Below are positions 33,865 to 42,520 of a stretch of DNA of 64,000 bases, piece after piece. Under the pieces are notes generated by a model. It was not told where the DNA came from. It did not search any database and saw only the letters and a list, made by a program, of their open reading frames with translations. Within the stretch, counting starts at the first letter, position 1; each line of letters starts with the position of its first letter. This stretch comes from CADCWN01 sp046328475 (GTDB lineage Bacteria; Chloroflexota; Chloroflexia; Thermomicrobiales; CADCWN01). Where the stretch lies: the NCBI GenBank assembly GCA_046328475.1, contig JAXLWN010000023.1, positions 28,528 through 92,527 of the forward strand. The letters are read 5' to 3'. The translations under genes were made by a program, and so were the position numbers.

Positions 33865-35467
33865 CTACCTGAACCAGCGCGACCGCAACGTCGCCAGGGC
33901 ATCATCGATCGCGGTCGTGGCGGCATTGAGGCTGTCGAGAAGGCGATTGCGCTCGCGGAGGGCAGCGGCGCGCAGCCGCAGGGCCTCGATGGTGCGCGGC
34001 TCGGGCAGGGCGGTACGCCAGCGCGGGCGCGAGGCCGGCAACGGCGCGGCGTGGCGGCGCTGGCCGCTCTGGCGGCGTAGGGGTCGCCCGGATGGCGCAG
34101 CGCCGGGAGCAGGAGGCGCTGACCTGGCGAACCAGCCGATTCGCGATGGCGGATCCCTCCTCGTCATTGGGAGAGTCGGCCTGGCGCCAGGTGGAGCAGC
34201 GCATTTGCAGCCGCTCGGCGGCGGCGTAGAGCGCGGAGGCGCGGGCGCGCAGCGGGCCAAGCTCCAACCGGTCCCCGAGCGCGTCGAGCGTCGCCCCGAT
34301 CCGCTCCTGCATGGCGCGAGCGAGCGCGGTGGCATCGAGCGGCAGCAGCGGCACGGTGCAGAGGCGCGCGATCACCGGCAGCAGCGCCGCGAGATCGTCC
34401 GGCCGCGCCCCCAGGGCCAGCGTCGGCAGCCCCAGACGGGCAAACGGCAGCAGATCGGCGAGCGGCGGCGTCGCGGCCCAACGGGGGCGGGCCAGATCGC
34501 CATCGCGCAGCGCGGCCTCCGCAAAGTGGCGCAGGTGGACCTCGGGCCACCCCACCAGCCCCGGCCAGCGCGCGGCATCGTGCAGCGCAACGTAGCTCCA
34601 GGCGTGCTGCGCCAGGTCCTCCCAGGTCTGGTCGGCGTACCAGAGCGGCCCGGTGGCGGGCGCGACGCCCCCCGGCCACCACACGCAACGCAGCCCGCGC
34701 CGCAATCGCCCGGCATGGGTCGCCGCCACCCGGCAAAGTTCGAGCAGGCAAGCGGCGGCATCGCCATTTGCCCCCGGCGCGGGCGGCGTGGCCGCGCCGA
34801 CGAGCAGATAATCGCGCGGCTCGTCCGCCCCGGCCACCATCGCCACCACGAACTGCGCCCGGCGCGGCTGCCAGGTGACGTTCGCACTCAGGCGCACGGC
34901 GGTCGCCCCGGCGGTGCAGAGCGCCAGGAATCCCTCGCCTGCCGCCCGCCCGATCCCGATCACCGGCGTCGGCGCGGCCCCGCCCCAGTCCCCGGGAACC
35001 GCCACCGGGCGCAGCGTCTCGTCCGGGCTGATGTAGACCTGCCCCACCGCGCCGCGCGCCGCGATCTGCGCGACCGACGCACTCTCGGGTGCCCCTTCGA
35101 GCAGCGCAATCGTCCCGGCTAAATCCCCTGGCTGGTCCAGCGCCGCAAAGCGCAACTCGGCCACGAGGCCGCCCGGCAGCGTGGCGGCGCTATAGGGGTG
35201 GGCAATCGCCGGGACCGGCGCATCGCGGCGAGCCAGAGAGAAACGCGCCTCGCCCGGCACCCCTACCAGCGCCTCGAAGCGATGCATGGTGGCGGGAATG
35301 CCCCAGGCGCGCAGCTTGCCCCGGACATACTCCCCCGCGCGGTCGTGCTCGCCATCATCGCCAACCTGGGGCAGCGCGGTGCCGAGCACCTCCCGGTAGC
35401 GCGCCAACTCCCGCCGGTCGAGCGCCGCCAGGAGATCGTCTTCGAGTGGCGTCAAATCTGCGGGCAT
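33865..35467 (-). pseudogene. M28B-like (glutamate carboxypeptidase II type) protein lacking metal ligands, C-terminal frameshift
   Basis: Layout matches M28B peptidases: PA-type insert (GTIALLEGAPESASVAQIAA, RGAVGQVYISPDE), catalytic-like domain and a C-terminal helical dimerisation-like domain (RASALYAAAERLQ, then IEALRLRAAALRERNRLLDS). Where active relatives have H-x-D and G-A-x-D-N-x-S-G-x-A, this protein has LLVGAATPPAPGANGDAAAC, and the Glu-Glu pair is missing in CVWWPGGVAPATG. So it is probably a non-catalytic relative. ATG 35467 is preferred to 35548. A frame change near 34130 separates the last 90 residues. Ends ATLRSRWFR at 33865. Confidence 0.6.
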
Positions 35468-35644
35468 GGCGTGCCTATGTGCGGCGACCAGGGCCAGCAG
35501 ATCACATGCCCGCCTCCCTCGCCGCCCGGCTGATGCCTTGCGGGGCAACCCGCCCGATTATAGCCTACGCCCCGCTCCCCAAACGATGCGCAGCAGCGAA
35601 AGTACGTAGTTTTTTCAGTATTTCCCCGGATAGACCTCGCCCAG

Positions 35645-35700
35645 TGTCTAGACAATGCTTAAGGGGGGCGGAAGTAGGCCACGACTACACAAGGAGGTGA
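35645..35700 (+). promoter_or_regulatory. palindrome and strong Shine-Dalgarno-like site in leader of the RCC1 gene
   Basis: TGTCTAGACA (35645-35654) is a perfect 10-base palindrome. AAGGAGGTGA (35691-35700) is fully complementary to the 16S anti-SD but is 140 bases before the chosen start, with no well-placed start codon in the main frame. They may mark a leader peptide, an alternative start, or a regulatory site. Confidence 0.35.
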
Positions 35701-35840
35701 CGGCGACCAGGCCCTTGCCAGGCAGCCAGCGAACACCGAAGGCGCACCCAGATCGAGGGAGGCATGCGACGGCGCCTGCCCTGCGGGGTCCCTGCTGCAA
35801 TGGCCAGCCAGGGGCGATTGAGAAGAGAAGGGAACGAGGA

Positions 35841-37976
35841 ATGCGCGGCCGATTGGCACGCCTTGGGCTGATTCTCGTCTTGCTGGCAACGTCGCTGAGC
35901 GTCGCGATGGGGCCATCCGGGGTGGCGGCGGCACCGCCGTCGGGGAGTGTCTTCGCCTGGGGAGACGGCAACGACGGGCAGATCGGTAACGGTCTCGATC
36001 TGGATCGAGCGGTAGCCGACAAGGTGGCGGGAATCGGCAATGTGATCGCGGTGGCGGGCGGGGGCTACCACAGCCTGGCCCTCACCGCCGACGGCACCGT
36101 CTGGGCCTGGGGCGGCAACTGGGGCGGCCAGTTGGGCGATGGGACCACGATCGATCGGCAGGTCCCGGTGCATGTGGTCAGCCCCGACGGCACCGGCTTC
36201 CTGTCGAACATCAAGGCAATCGCCGCCGGCGAGAATGTCAGCGTGGCCTTGACGAACGATGGCTACGTCTACACCTGGGGCGAGAACACCGACGGCCAGC
36301 TCGGCATCGGGTATGCCTACGGCCCCGACTTCTGCGAGGGGGACTGGTATCCGTGCAGCAGGATCCCCGTGCCGGTGGTCGGCCCCAACAGCAACGAAGA
36401 ATTCATCCGGAGCACGCTTCAGGCGACCGACCGCCTGAGCGACATCCAGGCGATCGACGCGGGCGACGATCAGGTCCTGGCCTTGACGAACGACGGCCAC
36501 GTCTACGCGTGGGGGCAGAACGACAGCGGCGTGCTGGGCATCGGCACCCCTTCCGGCCCCGAGACCTGCTACAACGGGGATGCTTGCAGCACAGTGCCGG
36601 TGATGGTCGTCGGCCCGAACGGCACCGGCAGCCTCGGCGGCATCCGGCAGGTCTCGATCGGCGGCGACTTCGCGCTCGCGCTGACGACGGGCGGCCAGGT
36701 CTACTCCTGGGGCGACAACAGCCACGGGCAACTCGGCCGCAGCCTCGGCGAGATCGACGAGGAAGATTTCTGCAACGCGGATGACTACTACAACAGCCCC
36801 TGCAGCACCGTTCCCGACTTGGTCGTCGGGCTGGAGGATGGCGAGGAGGAATTCCTCGGCGGCATCCAGGCAATCGCGGCGGGCTACTTCCACAGCCTGG
36901 CACTGGCCGACGACGGGCACGTCTACGCCTGGGGCAGCAACGAGCACGGCGCGCTCGGCGTCGGCTACACCGACGGCCCCGACCTCTGCTACACCGGCTA
37001 CTACCTCTACGAAGGGGTCTACTACCCCGATTACTCCTTCGAGTGCAGCCAGGAGCCGGTGCCCGTGGTCAGCCCCTCCGGCGAGGATGACACCGCCCTG
37101 CACGACATCGCGGCAATCGCGGCCGGCGGCGGGAACAGCCTCGCGCTGACGACCCGGGGCGCGCTCTACTCCTGGGGGCTTAATCCCGACGGGCAGCTCG
37201 GCGTCGGCAGCTTCTTTGGCCCCGAGTACTGCGACGGCGACGACTTCGACACCAACGACGACTGCAGCACCACGCCGGTCCCGGTGATCGCGACGAGCGG
37301 CGGTGCCCCGCTCCGCAACGTCATCGGCATGGCGGTCGGCGAATGGCACAGCCTTGCCATCGTCAACCCGGTGCTCGGGCAGTGCGGCGCAGCCTTCACC
37401 GACGTGCCCGGGCAGTTCTCGAGCCAGGTGTCGAATCCGACCGCCACCTGCTTCGCGATCGAAACGCTGGCGGCGCACGGCATCATCCGGGGCTACGGCG
37501 ACCAGACCTTCGGCCCCAACAAAGCGGTCGAGCGCGATGAGGTGGCCGCGTTCATCGTGCGCGCCCTCAACTGGCAGGATTGGCCGACCGGCCCGGAGAC
37601 CTTCTCCGACCTCAACCCGAACAACCCGCAACACCGCTCGGCCCTCATCCTGGCGAACGCCTGCAACGAGGAGACCGGGAAGTGCGTGGCCCAGGGCTAC
37701 GGGAACGGTCAGTTCGGCCCGGATGACTTCGTCAGCTACGCGCAGGTGATCACCTTCATCACGCGCGCCTTCATGTTCGACGAGAACTACGCCTGGGTGT
37801 CGCAGGAGGAAGGCAACCTGCCGTACGGCGGCATCCCCGCCGTACACGCGAACGACGTGCGGACCTACCTCCACTACGCCGGTCCCATCACCGACGTGCC
37901 GGAGAACTGGAACGCGGCGGCCCCGCGCGCCTGGGTGGCCCAGGTCCTCTTCCAGGCCTGGCAGACTGCCCCCTAG
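35841..37976 (+). CDS. secreted RCC1-repeat propeller with C-terminal SLH motifs
   Basis: Surface protein of 711 residues. Signal peptide 1-33 (LGLILVLLATSLSVAMGPSG). Then seven RCC1 repeats with the pattern V-(F/Y)-(A/T/S)-W-G-x-N-x-x-G-Q-L-G (about 36, 88, 147, 222, 293, 357, 441). Repeats 3-7 carry an extra loop with two cysteines (FCEGDWYPC, CYNGDAC, FCNADDYYNSPC, a long CYTG...FEC loop, YCDGDDFDTNDDC), always followed by S-x-x-P. The C-terminal 190 residues have SLH-type motifs (AAHGIIRGYGDQTFGPNKAV and AQGYGNGQFGPDD), which attach proteins to the cell surface layer. ATG 35841 starts the signal peptide; the frame is open further upstream. Confidence 0.9.
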   Translation: MRGRLARLGLILVLLATSLSVAMGPSGVAAAPPSGSVFAWGDGNDGQIGNGLDLDRAVADKVAGIGNVIAVAGGGYHSLALTADGTVWAWGGNWGGQLGDGTTIDRQVPVHVVSPDGTGFLSNIKAIAAGENVSVALTNDGYVYTWGENTDGQLGIGYAYGPDFCEGDWYPCSRIPVPVVGPNSNEEFIRSTLQATDRLSDIQAIDAGDDQVLALTNDGHVYAWGQNDSGVLGIGTPSGPETCYNGDACSTVPVMVVGPNGTGSLGGIRQVSIGGDFALALTTGGQVYSWGDNSHGQLGRSLGEIDEEDFCNADDYYNSPCSTVPDLVVGLEDGEEEFLGGIQAIAAGYFHSLALADDGHVYAWGSNEHGALGVGYTDGPDLCYTGYYLYEGVYYPDYSFECSQEPVPVVSPSGEDDTALHDIAAIAAGGGNSLALTTRGALYSWGLNPDGQLGVGSFFGPEYCDGDDFDTNDDCSTTPVPVIATSGGAPLRNVIGMAVGEWHSLAIVNPVLGQCGAAFTDVPGQFSSQVSNPTATCFAIETLAAHGIIRGYGDQTFGPNKAVERDEVAAFIVRALNWQDWPTGPETFSDLNPNNPQHRSALILANACNEETGKCVAQGYGNGQFGPDDFVSYAQVITFITRAFMFDENYAWVSQEEGNLPYGGIPAVHANDVRTYLHYAGPITDVPENWNAAAPRAWVAQVLFQAWQTAP

Positions 37977-38097
37977 CCGGACAGCGCAGAGACGCCAGAG
38001 CACACACGGGGCGGGCACAATGCTGTGCCCGCCCCCTGGTATCTCCCCTTGCCAGATGCCCTGCCCAAACGCAACGGCGCAATTGCGAGCGCGACGA

Positions 38098-38127
38098 TTG
38101 CATTTTACCGACGCTATGGTGTAATAC
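38098..38127 (+). promoter_or_regulatory. promoter upstream of the adenine methyltransferase
   Basis: TTGCAT (38098-38103), 18-base spacer, TAATAC (38122-38127), 70 bases before the start codon. The stretch is clearly richer in A/T than its surroundings. Confidence 0.5.
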
Positions 38128-38196
38128 TGTATGTGTACGTTCAGGTAGCTTCCGGGGGCGAGGAATTCAGCAGCGTGGCGCGAAGGAGGAGAGCCG

Positions 38197-38754
38197 ATGC
38201 CGAGCGCGGTGGTGAAGACCCTCACGAAGCGCGAATTGCGCGACCTCTGGCGCACCCCGCCCGATCTCTTCGCCCGCGCGGCGCAGCGCTACGGGCCGTT
38301 CGACCTCGACGCGGCGGCCACCGCCGAGGATCGCCACTGCGCAGCCTGGTTCGGGCCGGACAGCCCGCTCGGCGAGGATGCGCTCGCGGCGACGTGGGAT
38401 ATCTCCGACCAGGGGCTCACGCGCGTCTGGTGCAACCCACCCTACAGCAAAGCCAGGAAGTTCGTCGCGAAGGCGGCGGCGGAGGCGCAAGCGGGGCGGG
38501 CGCAGACCACCCTGCTCCTGCCCGCGACGACCGACGTGGGGTGGTGGCACGAGCATGTCTGGGATGGCATCGCCCCGCGCCCCGGCGTGGTGGTTGAGCC
38601 ACTCTCGGGGCGTGTCCGCTTCCTGCGCCCGGACGGCACATCGGCGGGCATGCCCAACTTCGGGAGCGCGCTGGTAACATTCCTGGCCCAATTCGGGACG
38701 GTCGCCTCGCTCGTCATCCCGCCGAAGCGCCTGAAAATCGGGAAGACTCGTTGA
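38197..38754 (+). CDS. phage-type DNA N-6-adenine methyltransferase (Dam family)
   Basis: 185 residues. The pattern ELRDLWRTPPDLFARAAQRY then GPFDLDAAATAEDRHCAAWF is the N-terminus of the DNA N-6-adenine-methyltransferase family found in phages and prophages; the catalytic motif is VWCNPPYSKARKF (about 78-90). PATTDVGWWHEHVWDG and GRVRFLRPDG follow as usual for the family. It methylates adenine in DNA, specificity unknown. No restriction enzyme is nearby, so it is probably an orphan phage-derived enzyme. Start ATG 38197 follows AAGGAGG. Confidence 0.9.
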   Translation: MPSAVVKTLTKRELRDLWRTPPDLFARAAQRYGPFDLDAAATAEDRHCAAWFGPDSPLGEDALAATWDISDQGLTRVWCNPPYSKARKFVAKAAAEAQAGRAQTTLLLPATTDVGWWHEHVWDGIAPRPGVVVEPLSGRVRFLRPDGTSAGMPNFGSALVTFLAQFGTVASLVIPPKRLKIGKTR

Positions 38755-38864
38755 GACCACAACCCACGCCGATACCGGCCGGCGAATGCGCAAGCCCCGG
38801 CGCACGTGGCAGTCCGATGAGCAGGCGCTATACTGTAGCGCCATGATCCGGGCTGTCATTGACT

Positions 38865-39236
38865 ATGCGCAGGAGACAATACCCTACGCAGACCTATCGA
38901 CAACCGCGCCAGGTGCTGCGCGCCGCAGCCATCTATGCCCGTGCGGCGGGAACGAGCCAGGGACGACCGGCCGGTCTCGAAGCGCAGGAAGTCCGGTGCC
39001 AGCGCGAGGCGTCCCGGCGCGGCCTGGTGGTGACGAAGGTCTACCGCGACACCGGCAGCGGCTTGCGCCTCGAACGGCCGGGCCTCGACGCCCTCCGCGC
39101 CGCCGTGCGGGCCGGGGAAGTCCGAGCCATCCTGATCGACTCGCCCGCACGCCTCAGCGACACGGACGATTATGCCGCCCTGCTCGCCGAGTGGGAGCAG
39201 GCGGGCGCGACGCTGATCGTCGCGGGAGAGGGCTAG
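38865..39236 (+). CDS. serine recombinase N-terminal domain-like protein without catalytic serine
   Basis: 123 residues. AAIYARAAGTSQGRPAGLEA, QEVRCQREASRRGLVVTKVY, RDTGSGLRLERPGLDALRAA, VRAGEVRAILIDSPARLSDT follow the resolvase/invertase N-terminal fold step by step, but the nucleophile position (usually R-V-S) reads R-A-A and the usual D-R-L-S-R arginine is A-R-L-S-D. The C-terminal DNA-binding part is missing. So it looks like a stand-alone, catalytically dead recombinase domain. ATG 38865 is chosen over TTG 38859. Its stop is five bases before the next start. Confidence 0.65.
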   Translation: MRRRQYPTQTYRQPRQVLRAAAIYARAAGTSQGRPAGLEAQEVRCQREASRRGLVVTKVYRDTGSGLRLERPGLDALRAAVRAGEVRAILIDSPARLSDTDDYAALLAEWEQAGATLIVAGEG

Positions 39237-39241
39237 GAGGC

Positions 39242-39385
39242 ATGCTCCCATCACACGACCCGCCCGGTCGCCCCTTCATCATTCGCTGGCAAACGTCTCT
39301 GGAGGCCATCGTCGCGACGGCCGACGACAGCCCGATCGCCCACCTCACCATGGTTCCCGGCGGCGAACCAGAGGTGACGCCCTGA
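39242..39385 (+). CDS. hypothetical 47-residue protein
   Basis: GGCTAGGAGGC just before ATG 39242 (overlapping the previous stop) is a good ribosome binding site, so it is probably translated with the resolvase-like gene. The sequence (FIIRWQTSLEAIVATADDSP) suggests a short beta strand followed by a helix. Not recognised. In another frame directly after it, GTFEERALLCSALAWAVIEH (39395-39470) looks protein-like but has no start codon; it might be a remnant of a further small gene. Confidence 0.5.
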   Translation: MLPSHDPPGRPFIIRWQTSLEAIVATADDSPIAHLTMVPGGEPEVTP

Positions 39386-39502
39386 TCGTGAGCCGGGCAC
39401 GTTCGAGGAGCGGGCGCTGCTGTGCAGCGCGCTGGCCTGGGCGGTGATCGAGCACGTCCGGGGGGAACACAGACGGTAAGCGAAGCACAAACGAGCAAAG
39501 GA

Positions 39503-39531
39503 GGAGGGGAGCGCCGGCGTCGCCCCTCCCT
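39503..39531 (+). terminator. hairpin after the methyltransferase/resolvase-like group
   Basis: GGAGGGG (about 39503-39509) and CCCCTCC (about 39521-39528) flank a loop containing GCGCCGGCG. Possible terminator of the small group at 38197-39385. No other gene is visible between 39386 and the end of dnaX. Confidence 0.4.
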
Positions 39532-39817
39532 GCTAAGGGCACCATACTCAGGGCGGGTGCGGTGCGGATGCAAGATCACGCGGCGCCCGTCGAAGCCTCA
39601 GCGGGCGGGGGAAGGTACTGGCTTCCGTCTGAATCTCTTGCGCATTGAAGAGATTCCAGCGCGCCGGATATAGCGCTCGTCCACGCCGGAGTTCGCGGCG
39701 GGCGTAGCCTCCTCCCGGATGTGGTGCGCTTGCGGGCGCGTCTGGTCGGGGCGGGTGCCATCTCGGCTGCGCGCGTGGGCTGTACCGCGATGGCGCAGGC
39801 GCGGGGTCTGGATCCGA

Positions 39818-41691
39818 CTATGGCGGCGGATCGTCGGCGACCACAGCGGGTGCGAGCTGGGCGGCCTGGGCGACCGGTTGCGGGCCGGGGTGGCGGCGAC
39901 TGGTGGGGCAACGGCGCAAGTGCTGCTGGCGCAACCGCTGCCGGTACGGGGCCGAGATCATGCTGCCGTCCTCCTGGTTGACGCAGCGCACGCGATACGG
40001 GTGACCGAGTACCTCCGCCACCACTTCCTCGATCACCTTGCGCGTATCGTCCTTATTCAGCCCGTCGCGGTGGAAATCGTAGGCGGCGACCAACGTCAGC
40101 GTCTCGTCGTCGATCTGGAGCGGATCGGCCGAGGCCAGCAGCGCCTCGATCCGCCGACTGGTCGCACGCACCATCTACCGGATGCGCGACCAGCGGTCGC
40201 GGACTCCGTCGAGACTGAAAGTGGCAGTGCCGGAGCGGGCGGCGGTGCGGCGGCGACAACCGATGGCGGGGCCGCGACTGGGGGCAGCACGGGAGCCGGT
40301 TCGTCGGAACCAAGCGAAGCGGCCCAGTCGTCGTCGGGATCATGCGCGGCCTGGGGCGCGGGCGCGGGAGTGGGCGCGGCGATGACCGGTGCGGGCGGCG
40401 GCGCGACCGGCTCCGGGCGGATCGGGATCGGCACGCGCGCGGGCGGCGCGGCGGCGACCGGCTCCTGCGGCGGGGCAGCCGGACGCGGCGCGGCGGGGGT
40501 TGGCGCGACGGGGCGGGATGGCAAGGCGCGCGGCGGCGCGGGCGCGACGCGCGTCACGGCCGTCTCGGCACCCTCGCGGGCCAGAATGCAATCGACCAGG
40601 CAGAGTTCGAGCGGCAAGTGGCCGTGACTGCTGTGGCGCAGGCCGTAATCGACCTGGCTGAAGCGCTTCACCAGCGCCGCGATCTCGCCGAGCGTGAACG
40701 CCTGCACGTGCGCGGGCGCGACGACCGAGTCGGCGGCCGGTGCCTGCCCGCCGCGCCCCGCTGCGGCGGCGGCGTGGAGCAAAGCCCGCAGGTACTCCAC
40801 GATCTGCGCCGCGAACTGGCGAATGTCGGCCCCGCCGTCCACCACAGCGTTGATGACGCGCAGTCCCTCGCCCGTCTCACCGGCGGCGATAGCGTCCACC
40901 AGCGCCACGACGTGCGAACTGTCGCCAGCGCCGAGGAGTTGGCGCACCGTGTCGGCGGCGATCCCCTCTTCCGTCGTGCCGTAGGAGGAGAGCTGGTCGA
41001 GCAGGCCGAGCGCGTCGCGCATCGCGCCGGTCGCCGAGCGGGAGATCAGCAGCAGGGCCTCGTCGCTCGCCTTAATCCCTTCCTTCTCAGCCACCCGCCG
41101 CAGGTGCTCCACGATGCGCTCGATCGGGATGCGGTGGAAGATGAAGGTCTGGCAGCGCGAGCTGATCGTGTCGAGCACCTTCTCGGGGTCGGTCGTCGCC
41201 AGGATGAAGATCGCGTGCGGCGGCGGTTCCTCCAACGTCTTCAGCAGCGCATTGGAGGCCTCGCGCGTCAGCTGGTGGACCTCGTCGATGATGTAGAACT
41301 TCTTGCGCAGCTGGGCCGGGGCGAATTTCACCTTCTCGCGCAGGTCGCGGATATCTTCGATGCCGCGATTCGACGCGGCGTCGATCTCGATGATGTCGGT
41401 CGCGCGCCCTTCGTTGATCGCGCGGCAGGAGTCGCACTGGTTGCAGGGGCGCTTCGCGGGGTCCTCTTGCTCGCAGTTGACCGCCTTCGCCAGCAAGCGG
41501 GCCGAGGAGGTCTTGCCGCTGCCGCGCGGGCCGCAGAAGAGGTAGGCGTGGGCGACGCGGTCGTGGCGCACCGCGTTCCGCAGCGTGCGCGAGACATGCT
41601 CCTGCCCGACCAACTCGTCCTCGGCGAAGGTCGTCGGGCGATACTTGCGATAGAGCGACTGCGACCGGCCGTTCATTCCCTGCGCTGACAT
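39818..41691 (-). CDS. dnaX: DNA polymerase III subunit gamma/tau, C-terminal part out of frame
   Basis: Clamp-loader ATPase. From ATG 41691: QSLYRKYRPTTFAEDELVGQ, Walker A FCGPRGSGKTSSARLLAKAV, zinc module with four cysteines CEQEDPAKRPCNQCDSC, Walker B FYIIDEVHQL, sensor-1 FILATTDPEKVLDTISSRC and arginine finger region. Domain III and an Ala/Pro-rich linker follow. After about residue 500 the frame is lost: the C-terminal tau-like part (FSLDGVRDRWSRIR, stop TAG, then MVRATSRRIEALLASADPLQ) needs a shift near 40200 and read-through of TAG at 40175-40177. dnaX is essential; a sequence error is likely, but a short gamma form ending at 40096 would also keep the ATPase. Confidence 0.85.
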
Positions 41692-41934
41692 CCTGCCTCA
41701 CCCCTCATGGCTCGTCTCGCCCGCTGCGCGATGTACGGACATTATAGCGTGTGTCCGGGCGTCCATCCCGATCTCGCGGGCTGTACGGAAGTTCGGTGCG
41801 CCGATCGCGGCGGTATGTTTCGATGGTGGCGAGCGTGATGGGCCGTCATGACGCCAGTTTGGGCGAGCACAGCTGGCACAGACATTGCCGGATCGCAACG
41901 GATTCGGCGTGTGATGGAAGCAGAGGAGCAGCCG

Positions 41935-42438
41935 ATGAGCAGCGAAGCCCCGCAGACGAAGTTGGACCTTTTGGCGCGAGTGAACGATTCGATGGCCGAG
42001 TTGGACGGTGTCCTGGCCTCGCTCTCCGTGGAGCGGTTAGCGCGCCCGGGAGCCGACGGGGGCTGGAGCATCAAGGACCACCTCTACCACCTCGGCACCT
42101 GGCGACGGAAGCAGATCGCGCAGATGCGCGGCGAGTCGATTCCGGCGGCAATCGGCGTGAGCCAGGCGATCTGGGATGGCGACGAGGTCGATGCGATCAA
42201 CGCCGCGATCGAGGCGCAGAGCCAGGCGATGAACGCGCCCGAGACGCTGGCCTACTTCCGCCAGGCGCACGCGAACATACTGGCGGCAATCGGCGACTTC
42301 CCGGAGGAAGATCTCGGCAAGCCGGGCTACGCCGACGATCCCGAGAGCGGGCCGATGATCGGCTACATCGCGGGGAACACCTACGAGCACGACGAGGAGC
42401 ACCTGGGGTACATCAGGGCGCTGCTGCAAGGGGAATGA
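41935..42438 (+). CDS. DinB-family protein
   Basis: 167-residue four-helix-bundle protein of the DinB/YfiT-like family. The three metal-binding histidines can be placed: first in GGWSIKDHLYHLGTWRRK and two in GNTYEHDEEHLGYIRALL near the C-terminus. Such proteins act as thiol-dependent transferases or have no known role. ATG 41935 is chosen because AGGAG is seven bases upstream; the frame is open to 41848. No clear operon partner; convergent with the GT2 gene. Confidence 0.85.
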   Translation: MSSEAPQTKLDLLARVNDSMAELDGVLASLSVERLARPGADGGWSIKDHLYHLGTWRRKQIAQMRGESIPAAIGVSQAIWDGDEVDAINAAIEAQSQAMNAPETLAYFRQAHANILAAIGDFPEEDLGKPGYADDPESGPMIGYIAGNTYEHDEEHLGYIRALLQGE

Positions 42439-42444
42439 GCGATC

Positions 42445-42518
42445 AGTAACGAGTAATGAGTAACGAGTGATGAGGAGAGACGACCCACTTGTTACTCATT
42501 ACTCATGACTCGTTACTT
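42445..42518. repeat. 7-base repeats in inverted pair (AGTAACG units)
   Basis: AGTAACG-AGTAATG-AGTAACG-AGTGATG (42445-42473) faces TTACTCA-TTACTCA-TGACTCG-TTACT (42492-42517). It lies between the stops of the convergent DinB and GT2 genes and ends three bases from the GT2 stop. Same unit as at 11274 and 55274. Confidence 0.88.
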
Positions 42519-42520
42519 CG

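Noticed and set aside
38865..39236. Active site-specific recombinase of a mobile element
   Set aside because: The catalytic serine and the DNA-binding domain are missing, and no attachment-type repeats were found around it.
40170..40330. Programmed frameshift in dnaX as in E. coli or Thermus
   Set aside because: No A-run or slippery heptamer is found near the change, and an extra in-frame stop would also have to be bypassed.
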